From: Sporomusaceae bacterium
GTDB lineage: Bacteria > Bacillota > Negativicutes > Sporomusales > UBA7701
NCBI GenBank assembly: GCA_031460455.1
Contig: JAVKTQ010000011.1
Span: forward strand, 56,924-120,923
Direction: 5' to 3'
DNA: 64,000 bases
Positions within the stretch are counted from its first letter, which is position 1; each line of letters begins with the position of its first letter. Positions 57,442 through 64,000 of the stretch are shown piece after piece. A model generated the notes under the pieces. That model was not told where the DNA came from. It saw only the letters and a list, made by a program, of their open reading frames with translations, and did no database searches. Made by a program: the position numbers and the translations under genes.

Positions 57442-59166
57442 TTAGAATACGTCTTGTTCCATTCGCCACATTTCGTAAAACAGGCCTCTTCTGGCCATCA
57501 GTGCGTCGAAATGCCCTTGTTCGGCCACCCGCCCCTGGTCGAGAACGACGACTGTATCCACGGCAGCAAGTCCTGACATCCGATGAGTTATCAGGATGGT
57601 TGTGCGCCCGGCCATGCTGGCCAGGAGCGTGGTCATCAGCGCTTGTTCGTTTGCCGGGTCGAGGCCTGCGGTCGGTTCGTCAAGGATGACGATCGCCGGT
57701 TTTTTGAGCAACACACGGGCCATCGCCACTCGCTGACGCTCACCGCCTGACAGGCAGTGGCCGTTCTCCCCTACAAGCGTCGCCAGTCCTTGCGGCCACT
57801 GGTCAATAATAGCCCCCAGTCCGGCATATCTGGCGGCGGCGGCAACTTCCTTTTCACCGGCTGCCGGATCGGCTAGGCGGATATTATCGGCGACGCTGGC
57901 GTTGAAAAGATGGTTATGTTGCTCAATAACCCCAGTCGCTGCCCGCACGGCCGCCACCCCATATTCGCATATTTCCCGCCCTCCTAGGAGAATGCTGCCG
58001 CTCTCAGGCTCGTCAAAGCGCAGCAACAGACGAGCCAGCGTACTTTTACCTGCTCCGCTGACCCCTACAACCGCCACGTGGCTGCCTGCCGGCAACGAAA
58101 GGGAAAGGCTGTCGAGCGCCCAAGGGCCGTCTGATCGATAACGGAAACGGACGTCGCGCAGTTCCAGGTCATACGCCACAGGTGGCTCTTCACTGGCCTG
58201 CTTCTCAACAACCGGTCCGGACGCAAGCACGGAAAAAATGCGTTCGGCCGCCGTCCGGCTTTCGCCCCAGTAACGAAAAGACGCAGTCAGCGGCAGCACC
58301 GCCTCGGCCGCCCCGTGGACAAGCAGGGTAAGCGCCCCAAGATAGACGCCGGCGATCTGCCCGCCCCGCACCATCTCGGCCACAACTAAAAAGACGGCTA
58401 AGACCGTAATATTAATCACCAGACCACTGGCGGCGTCGGCCATACCTGTCAGGCCAGCCGTCCGTCTCTGGGCAAACGCCAGACTATCGCCGGCTTGGGT
58501 CGCCCGTTCGAGCTGGCGCTCCGTATCGCCTGCGGCCGCCAGCTCCCGCCAGCCGCGCAAGCTATCGATTACCGCCTTATTCAGCCCGGCTCCGGCGGTC
58601 GCCAGTTCTCTGCCCAGTCCGGCTCCCAGACGGTAAAAGATCAACGGTAGCGCCACCCCGGCCAGCAGAAACCCGATGAGTACGGGGTAAATCAGCTGCC
58701 CGGCGAACACGCCGAGAAAACACGCCAGGCCAGCCACCGTCAAAATGGCGATAAGCGGCGGCAACGCAACCCGCAGGTAAAAGAACTGCAGCCTGTCGAT
58801 ATCGGCGACCAGGCGCGCGAACAAATCGGCTTCGCCGATCCCGGCAAAACGGGCGGACGGCATCTGCTCGAGGGCTGCGTACAGCCGCACTCTCAGGGCG
58901 CTCAAAAGCCGCAGTGTGGCGTCGTGCGACAGATAGCGCTCAAGGTACCGGGCCCCGGCCCGCAGCAGTGTGAACAACCGTATGCCGACAATCGAAACCG
59001 ATAGGGCGGCGAGCGGCGGCGACAACGCCGCCATAGCGATGAGATACGCGGCTGTCGCCAGCATTCCTGCCCCAGACGCCACCGCCAGGAAACCGATACC
59101 CGCCGAAGCCGCCAGCAGGCCCCATGCAGGGCCGGCCAGCCCCAGAAGACGCCCCAGGTATCTCAT
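57442..59166 (-). CDS. cydC: Cytochrome bd-associated ABC exporter subunit CydC
   Basis: 574 residues: six membrane helices, then an ABC ATPase with Walker A VVGVSGAGKSTLARLLLR, signature HCLSGGERQRVAMARVLL and Walker B IVILDEPTAGLDP. With CydD it forms a heterodimer that exports glutathione/cysteine-type thiols or handles heme and is needed to assemble cytochrome bd. It overlaps cydD by four bases. Terminal gene of cydABDC. Confidence 0.9.
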   Translation of the reverse strand: MRYLGRLLGLAGPAWGLLAASAGIGFLAVASGAGMLATAAYLIAMAALSPPLAALSVSIVGIRLFTLLRAGARYLERYLSHDATLRLLSALRVRLYAALEQMPSARFAGIGEADLFARLVADIDRLQFFYLRVALPPLIAILTVAGLACFLGVFAGQLIYPVLIGFLLAGVALPLIFYRLGAGLGRELATAGAGLNKAVIDSLRGWRELAAAGDTERQLERATQAGDSLAFAQRRTAGLTGMADAASGLVINITVLAVFLVVAEMVRGGQIAGVYLGALTLLVHGAAEAVLPLTASFRYWGESRTAAERIFSVLASGPVVEKQASEEPPVAYDLELRDVRFRYRSDGPWALDSLSLSLPAGSHVAVVGVSGAGKSTLARLLLRFDEPESGSILLGGREICEYGVAAVRAATGVIEQHNHLFNASVADNIRLADPAAGEKEVAAAARYAGLGAIIDQWPQGLATLVGENGHCLSGGERQRVAMARVLLKKPAIVILDEPTAGLDPANEQALMTTLLASMAGRTTILITHRMSGLAAVDTVVVLDQGRVAEQGHFDALMARRGLFYEMWRMEQDVF

Positions 59167-60887
59167 GCCGTTCCCCGGTAGGCGCCCACCAACCGGGAAT
59201 ACACCCCCTGCCTGGCCATCAGTTCCTCATGGCGGCCCTGCTCACAAACCACGCCTTCGGTTAGCACGACGATCACATCGGCAGTATATACCGTTGTCAG
59301 GCGGTGAGCGACCACGAGCGCCGTGCGTCCGGCCAGCAGCCGGTCCAGCCCGGCACGTACCGCTTTCTCCGTCCGGGGATCGAGTCCGCTCGTCGCCTCG
59401 TCGAGAATAATCACCGCCGCCTGGCGGTAGAAAGCACGGGCGATGGCGATACGCTGCGCCTCACCGCCGCTCAGGGCCAAACCTCCCTCGCCAATAAGCG
59501 TGTCATATCCTTGCGGCAGACGGCTGATGAATTCGTGCGCCTCGGCCGCCGCTGCCGCTGCCGCCACCTCAGTCAGCGAACCCGCGCTGTCCTGGCGGAT
59601 ATTGTCGGCCACAGTGCCGGCGAAAATGTGCGGAAACTGGGGGATATAGGCGACACGGCGCAGCCAGTCTTCCCGGCGGATGCGTCCGAGCTCCTGCCCG
59701 TTAACGCGGATACTTCCCTGCGAAGGCGCGACAAATCCCAGCAGCAGATTAACTACCGTGGTTTTGCCGGCGCCGCTCGGCCCAACCAGCGCCACCCGCT
59801 TGCCGGCCGGAATGGTAAAAGACACATTTTGCAGCGCCGGCTGATCGCGCCCGGGATAGCCGAAGGCAACGTCAGCCAATTCCACCGTTATAGCCGCGCC
59901 GGCTGTCAGGGGGAGCACGCCGAAAACGCCTGCCGGCAGTGGCTGCGCCAACAGGCCGAAAACGCGCTCGGCAGAGGCGATGGCGGCTGCCCCGGCGTGG
60001 AAATGGCTGCCCAGCAACCGGAAAGGCAGATAAAACTCCGGCGCCAGCAGCAGGATAAAGAAGGCCCCCTCAAAGCCGATGCCGCCGTACAGAAGCTTTA
60101 AGCCTACAGTCACCGCCACCAGCGCGACACTGATTGTCGACAAAAGCTCAAGGGAAAGCGCTGACAGGAACGCGACCCGCAGCACCCCCATCGTCTGCCG
60201 CCGAAATTCCTCGCTGTAAGCAAAGATAATTTCCGTCTGCTCGCGGCTGCGACCGAAAAGCTTCAGGGTATTAAGCCCTTTCAGCACATCGAGAAAATGG
60301 CCGCTCAGCCTGCCGAGCACCTGCCAGCGCTTTTGGTGCAGTTCGCCCGCCCAGCGGCCGATCAGCGCCATCATCACCGGGATGAGCGGCGCCGTCGCCA
60401 GCATGATAAAGGCGGCCGTGCCGTCGATAGGGGCCACGACCGCCAGCACGAGCAGCGGTACGGCCACAGCCACCACCATCTGCGGCAGGTAGCGAGCGAA
60501 AAAGGCGTCGAGACTTTCCAGTCCTTCGCCCAATAGGTTGGCAAGTTCCCCCGTCCTCTCCGCCCCGCCGTGCACCGGCCCCCGAGCGGTCAGATGAGCC
60601 AGCAGACGCTTCCTGAGTCCGGCTTTCACCGCCAGTGCCAGACGGCTGCCGACAGCCTCAATTAGCCATACGACGGCCGCCCTTGCCACCATTAACGCCA
60701 TTAGGCCATATATCCAGGGCATTAATTCGCTGCTACCCAGCCCCTTCAAGAACACTCCAGCGACAAGGTGCGCGAAAACATAAGCCTGGGCCACCGCAAT
60801 TCCGCCCGCGGCCAAACCGGCGCCTGTCAGCAGCGCCAGCAGAAAAGCCTGCTTTTTTCCCTCTTTCCACAAATCGCGATGAAACAT
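59163..60887 (-). CDS. cydD: Cytochrome bd-associated ABC exporter subunit CydD
   Basis: 574 residues from the ATG at 60887; a longer frame to 60935 reads through the intergenic hairpin. Six membrane helices, Walker A LVGPSGAGKTTVVNLLLGF, signature LALSGGEAQRIAIARAFY, Walker B VIILDEATSGLDP. It pairs with CydC. Confidence 0.9.
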   Translation of the reverse strand: MFHRDLWKEGKKQAFLLALLTGAGLAAGGIAVAQAYVFAHLVAGVFLKGLGSSELMPWIYGLMALMVARAAVVWLIEAVGSRLALAVKAGLRKRLLAHLTARGPVHGGAERTGELANLLGEGLESLDAFFARYLPQMVVAVAVPLLVLAVVAPIDGTAAFIMLATAPLIPVMMALIGRWAGELHQKRWQVLGRLSGHFLDVLKGLNTLKLFGRSREQTEIIFAYSEEFRRQTMGVLRVAFLSALSLELLSTISVALVAVTVGLKLLYGGIGFEGAFFILLLAPEFYLPFRLLGSHFHAGAAAIASAERVFGLLAQPLPAGVFGVLPLTAGAAITVELADVAFGYPGRDQPALQNVSFTIPAGKRVALVGPSGAGKTTVVNLLLGFVAPSQGSIRVNGQELGRIRREDWLRRVAYIPQFPHIFAGTVADNIRQDSAGSLTEVAAAAAAAEAHEFISRLPQGYDTLIGEGGLALSGGEAQRIAIARAFYRQAAVIILDEATSGLDPRTEKAVRAGLDRLLAGRTALVVAHRLTTVYTADVIVVLTEGVVCEQGRHEELMARQGVYSRLVGAYRGTA

Positions 60888-60906
60888 CGCCGCCCCCCAG
60901 ACGAAA

Positions 60907-60939
60907 GACCGTGACCTTGTTTTTCGTGGGGTCACGGTC
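60907..60939 (-). terminator. Hairpin between cydB and cydD
   Basis: GACCGTGACC / GGTCACGGTC, a 10-bp perfect stem, fills most of the 60-bp gap. The tail on the minus strand (TTTCGTCTGG) is weak, so partial termination is likely, lowering cydDC relative to cydAB. Confidence 0.5.
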
Positions 60940-60947
60940 GCCTTTTG

Positions 60948-61952
60948 TTAGTATTCTAGGTCGCGCAACGTTACCCTTTTGCGAAAAGTCCAGTAGGTCC
61001 AGGCCTGATAGGCCAGCACTACCGGCACCAGCAGCCCGGCGGCGATGGTCATCAGCTTAAGTGTGAGCGGGCTGGATGACGCATTGGCTACCGTAAGACT
61101 CCAAGCGGGATTAAGGCTGGAAACCATCAGACGCGGAAAGAGGCCCCAGAAAAAGGCTACCGTCGTAAGCACAATGGCCAGCCCGCTGGCTACGAACGCC
61201 CACCCGGTGCGGCCGACCCGCATGGCAAGGTAGCTGAGAACGAAAGCGCCCACAGCTGCCCAAAGGCTGATGCCCGCGCCGATGCTGGCGAAAAGGTCGG
61301 TATACATGTAGGTCATGCCTACCAACACCAGACAGGCAGCCGCGGTAAAGCATCCGATCACGAGCGCCGCCCGGCGAGCCCGCTGTGCCAAAGCATCCTC
61401 CAGTTTGAGGGTAAGATAGACCGCCCCGTGGTAGACGAACACCAATAGAAAAGCGGCGCCCCCCACCAGCGTATACGGGCTCAACAGATCGAAAAAAGTG
61501 CCTACATAATTCATTTTGTCGTCGATGGGCACTCCTTTTATGAGGTTAGTCACCGCCACGCCCCACAGCAGGGCTGGCACCAGGCTTCCGGCGAAAATCA
61601 GCCAATCCCAGGTGCTGCGCCAATTGGGGCCGGGCTGTTTGCTGCGAAAATCGAGGCCTACCCCGCGGACGATGAGGGCGACGAGCATCAGGAACAGCGC
61701 CAGGTAAAAGCCGCTGAACAACGTGGCGTACACGTGGGGAAAGGCGGCGAACAGCGCTCCCCCGGCCGTTATCATCCAAACCTCGTTGCCGTCCCACACC
61801 GGGCCGATCGAACCGATAATGAGGCGTCGCTCGCTGTCACTGCGTCCCAGGAAGGGCAGCAAAACGCCCACACCATAGTCGAATCCCTCCAGGAAGAAGA
61901 AACCGATAAACAAAACCGCGACCAGCACAAACCAGATAACACTCAGGTCCAC
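60948..61952 (-). CDS. cydB: Cytochrome bd oxidase subunit II
   Basis: 334 residues, eight to nine membrane helices. Typical motifs: FFLEGFDYGVGVLLPFLGRSD at the N-terminus, GPVWDGNEVWMITAGGALFAAFP and the later VGMTYMYTDLFASI. Forms the quinol oxidase with CydA. Overlaps the cydA end by 10 bp. Confidence 0.93.
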   Translation of the reverse strand: MDLSVIWFVLVAVLFIGFFFLEGFDYGVGVLLPFLGRSDSERRLIIGSIGPVWDGNEVWMITAGGALFAAFPHVYATLFSGFYLALFLMLVALIVRGVGLDFRSKQPGPNWRSTWDWLIFAGSLVPALLWGVAVTNLIKGVPIDDKMNYVGTFFDLLSPYTLVGGAAFLLVFVYHGAVYLTLKLEDALAQRARRAALVIGCFTAAACLVLVGMTYMYTDLFASIGAGISLWAAVGAFVLSYLAMRVGRTGWAFVASGLAIVLTTVAFFWGLFPRLMVSSLNPAWSLTVANASSSPLTLKLMTIAAGLLVPVVLAYQAWTYWTFRKRVTLRDLEY

Positions 61953-63328
61953 AGTTCCACCCCCTTGCCTTCAGCCGGCTCAGCCGTTTCAACCGATGCC
62001 GCCGGCCCCTGTTTGGCGAACTTGCCCATCAGGTATACTCCTATCACGGCCAGCACCCCATACACGATCGTGAAACCGATAAGCGTAATCCAAATACTTG
62101 TCGCCGATACTGTCGGCGACACCGCCTGCTCCACACGCTGCAGGCCGAAAACAATCCACGGCTGCCGCCCGGCCTCGGCCACATACCAACCGGTAGAGTT
62201 GGCGATATACGGCACGGCAAGGGTGGCCACCGCAGCCTTCAGTAACAGCGGCTTATTCTCCAGTGTACCGCGTCGCCAGAAATAGGCGCACAGAACGGTC
62301 ACCGCCAGCAGCCAGATGCCAGCAGCAACCATAACCCGAAAACTCCAGAACACGGACGGCACATCCGGCACATAGGAGCCGGGACCGAACCGTTTTTCGC
62401 TCTCCTGCTGGAGGCTCTTGATACCCTTCACCTCGCCGGTCGGCGAGTTATGCACCAAGAGCGACAGGCCGCCGGGGAAACTGACCTCCCCACGGTTCTC
62501 CTGCTTCTTGCTGTCGATGGCGGCAAAAAACGTGAACGGCGCTGGGTCGGCCGTCTCCCAGAGGGCCTCGATAGCCGCCAGCTTCATCGGCTGAACCTCG
62601 GCGAGGATCTGGGCCTGGCGGTGACCGGTGGCTGCCACCAGCAGACTTGCGGCCAAAGCACAGATAAGTCCCATTTTGAAGGATGGCCGGAAAAAATCCA
62701 CCTGGCTGCGCCGCAGCAAATGGTAGGCGCTTACGGCCATTACGAATACGCCCCCGGTCACCAGCCCGCCCAGAACGGTATGGGGAAACTGATTCCATAC
62801 GTACGGATTTGTCAGCAGAGCAGCAAAATCGTTCATTTCCGCCCGCCCGTTGCGCAACACATATCCGACCGGCGCCTGCATAAAAGAGTTCGCGACCAGG
62901 ATCCAAAAAGCCGAAAGATTGCTGGACAGCGCGACGATCCAGATAGCAGCAGCATGCAGCCTCTTAGACAGGCGATTCCAGCCGAATATCCATATACCAA
63001 TAAAGGTAGATTCAAGGTAGAAAGCGGTGAGAGCCTCAAGCGCCAACGGCGCTCCAAATATATCACCCATGAAACGGGAGTACTCCGACCAGTTCATGCC
63101 GAACTCGAACTCCTGCACCAGGCCGGTCACAACCCCAAGGGCAAAGTTTATTAGAAATAATTTCCCCCAGAACTGGGTCATTTTTTTATATAGCTCGTTG
63201 CCGGTGCGGACGTAAACCGTTTCCATCGCCGCCACTAGCAGTGACAGACCTAAAGTCAGCGGCACGAACAGAAAATGGTAGGTTGAGGTGATCCCAAACT
63301 GCCAACGGGCTAACAAAAGTTCATCCAT
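61943..63328 (-). CDS. cydA: Cytochrome bd oxidase subunit I
   Basis: 461 residues. Heme ligand histidine in ARWQFGITSTYHFLFVPLTLG (residue ~18), the GVVTGLVQEFEFGMNWSEYSRF region, and the quinol segment with AGRQPWIVFGLQRVEQ. The Q-loop is short, as in Firmicute bd oxidases. It reduces oxygen with quinol at high affinity, here most likely to remove oxygen in an anaerobe. GGAGGGG stands before the ATG. Confidence 0.94.
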   Translation of the reverse strand: MDELLLARWQFGITSTYHFLFVPLTLGLSLLVAAMETVYVRTGNELYKKMTQFWGKLFLINFALGVVTGLVQEFEFGMNWSEYSRFMGDIFGAPLALEALTAFYLESTFIGIWIFGWNRLSKRLHAAAIWIVALSSNLSAFWILVANSFMQAPVGYVLRNGRAEMNDFAALLTNPYVWNQFPHTVLGGLVTGGVFVMAVSAYHLLRRSQVDFFRPSFKMGLICALAASLLVAATGHRQAQILAEVQPMKLAAIEALWETADPAPFTFFAAIDSKKQENRGEVSFPGGLSLLVHNSPTGEVKGIKSLQQESEKRFGPGSYVPDVPSVFWSFRVMVAAGIWLLAVTVLCAYFWRRGTLENKPLLLKAAVATLAVPYIANSTGWYVAEAGRQPWIVFGLQRVEQAVSPTVSATSIWITLIGFTIVYGVLAVIGVYLMGKFAKQGPAASVETAEPAEGKGVELWT

Positions 63329-63372
63329 TCTTTCCCCTCCTTGTCAAATGACTTCCGGGATAAACCTAGAAA

Positions 63373-63795
63373 TCAGTTATGGCGCTTCTTTTCGGCCAGC
63401 AATGCCGCCAGATTCGCCTGCCGGAGCCCGTCGACCAATTGATCCTGCAACCTTGCCAAAGCGGCGTGGACCGGGCACTCTTCCGTACAGTGCTTGTTGC
63501 AGGCATCCCGCTCCTCCAAACAGCGGTGAACGACAAGCTTTCCTTCCATAGCAATTACAATATCCAGAAGGCTGATCTCAGCAGCCGGCCGGGCAAGAGC
63601 AAAGCCGCCCTCCACACCACGATGGGAACGTATCAGACCGGCCTTACTGAGAGGACGCGTTATCTTCTGGAGAAACCGGGGAGGAATAGCCTCGCTTGCC
63701 GCCAACTCCTGAGTATTGACGATCGAGCCGGGCGGCAGCTTCGCCAAATGGAGCAACGCCCTGAATGCATAATCAGTCGCTTGATTGAGCTGCAC
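63373..63795 (-). CDS. Rrf2-family transcriptional regulator
   Basis: 140 residues. Winged helix of the Rrf2 type (LNQATDYAFRALLHLAKL, IPPRFLQKITRPLSKAGLI, GVEGGFALARPAAEI) and four cysteines in CLEERDACNKHCTEEC that could hold an Fe-S cluster. Standing 44 bp before cydA on the same strand, it probably senses oxygen, redox or iron state and controls the cyd operon. GTG start with AAAGGGGG 7 bp upstream. Confidence 0.9.
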   Translation of the reverse strand: MQLNQATDYAFRALLHLAKLPPGSIVNTQELAASEAIPPRFLQKITRPLSKAGLIRSHRGVEGGFALARPAAEISLLDIVIAMEGKLVVHRCLEERDACNKHCTEECPVHAALARLQDQLVDGLRQANLAALLAEKKRHN

Positions 63796-63807
63796 ATAAT
63801 ACCCCCT

Positions 63808-63835
63808 TTATAATATACTATACTGGTATGGTTTT
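63808..63835 (-). promoter_or_regulatory. Possible promoter/operator of the rrf2-cyd operon
   Basis: The minus strand reads ACCATACCAGTATAGTATA then TTATAAAG. ATAC...GTAT forms an inverted repeat over the likely -10 region, a position expected for self-regulation by the Rrf2 protein. The boxes are weak. Confidence 0.35.
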
Positions 63836-63936
63836 ATTTAATTTTACCATTTGAGATTTTAAATATCAATACTCATGAAAGCATTTTTCTGAAAATTACG
63901 AGCTAACGCCCGTCGGGTCAGCTCCTACAAACAGAC

Positions 63937-63967
63937 AAAACCCGCTCGTATAAACGAGCGGGTTTTT
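63937..63967 (-). terminator. Terminator after the 5S rRNA gene
   Basis: AAAACCCGCTCG / CGAGCGGGTTTT, 12-bp stem with a six-base loop, five bases beyond the 5S-like end. Confidence 0.8.
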
Positions 63968-63971
63968 CTAA

Positions 63972-64000
63972 CCGGCGCCTACCTATCCTCCCAGGCCGTT
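63972..64000 (-). rRNA. rrf: 5S rRNA, 3' end only (cut by window edge)
   Basis: The reverse complement of the last 29 bases reads GGCCTGGGAGGATAGGTAGG and then CGCCGG, which matches the conserved 3' end of bacterial 5S rRNA (CUGGGAG-UAGG-CGCCGG). A strong terminator follows. The gene and presumably the rest of an rRNA operon continue to the right of the window. Confidence 0.7.

Noticed and set aside
1..64000. CRISPR array
   Set aside because: No series of evenly spaced direct repeats with unique spacers was seen; the repeats found are pairs or short operator-like arrays.

Overview
The window looks like a chromosomal segment of a spore-forming, outer-membrane-bearing Firmicute of the Negativicutes (Sporomusaceae type). 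The main signs are an alpha/beta small acid-soluble spore protein gene right next to a porin gene, many TTG and GTG starts with strong Shine-Dalgarno sites, GC-rich host DNA, and anaerobe-type genes ([FeFe]-hydrogenase-like protein, superoxide reductase, selenium/molybdenum hydroxylase system, cytochrome bd). The genus is inference; no sequence search was possible.

Layout: (1) 1-3396 carries addA (5' part only) and addB on the minus strand. (2) About 3.6-12.5 kb is an AT-rich integrated mobile element. It is bounded by a 105-bp imperfect duplication of the 3' end of a GNAT acetyltransferase gene (left copy 3512-3616, right copy 12451-12555, offset 8,939 bp). It carries a tyrosine integrase, a replication-like module (P-loop helicase-like protein and winged-helix protein), a second short tyrosine recombinase, a decayed copy of that recombinase, a secreted small protein, an orphan P-loop ATPase, and a two-gene type II Thoeris anti-phage system (ThsA with two membrane helices plus a macro domain; ThsB with a TIR-like domain). 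(3) 12.4-14.3 kb holds the repaired acetyltransferase and a soluble chemoreceptor. (4) 14.3-29.4 kb is a long minus-strand run for purine and ureide catabolism: three-subunit xanthine dehydrogenase-type hydroxylase, NCS2 purine/uracil permease, FdrA/DUF1116/DUF2877 (oxamate carbamoyltransferase AllFGH-like), a cyclase-family metal hydrolase, YqeC, an ACT protein, a PFL/UPF0210 protein, a MoeA-like and a MocA-like protein, then endonuclease III. A good promoter sits in front of the first hydroxylase gene.

(5) 29.6-34.2 kb holds thioredoxin reductase, small DUF896, DUF1540 and zinc-ribbon proteins and a membrane GAF-GAF-GGDEF diguanylate cyclase. (6) 34.3-39.9 kb is a complete oppABCDF peptide transporter with a terminator between oppA and oppB. 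(7) 40-43.1 kb has an [FeFe]-hydrogenase-like protein with a long structured leader and a palindromic operator, then a biotin-dependent carboxylase/decarboxylase carboxyltransferase subunit. (8) 43.2-57.4 kb is mixed housekeeping: nucleoside kinase, aminotransferase, asnS, a pyridoxamine oxidase-like protein, SASP, porin, aspartate kinase, superoxide reductase, two small membrane proteins, an EamA transporter, two unknown proteins, an RluA-type pseudouridine synthase, fructose-bisphosphate aldolase and a tiny conserved-looking ORF. (9) 57.4-63.8 kb is cydABDC with an Rrf2 regulator upstream. The last ~29 bases look like the 3' end of a 5S rRNA gene on the minus strand, followed by a terminator hairpin, so an rRNA operon probably lies to the right.

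Two ~175-bp structured repeats of one family (18121-18296 and 51779-51952, opposite orientation) lie between genes. The most interesting part of the window is the 8.9-kb element: its integration regenerates a protein-coding gene, it carries type II Thoeris, and repeated remnants next to its short recombinase suggest a slot where cargo has been gained in steps.
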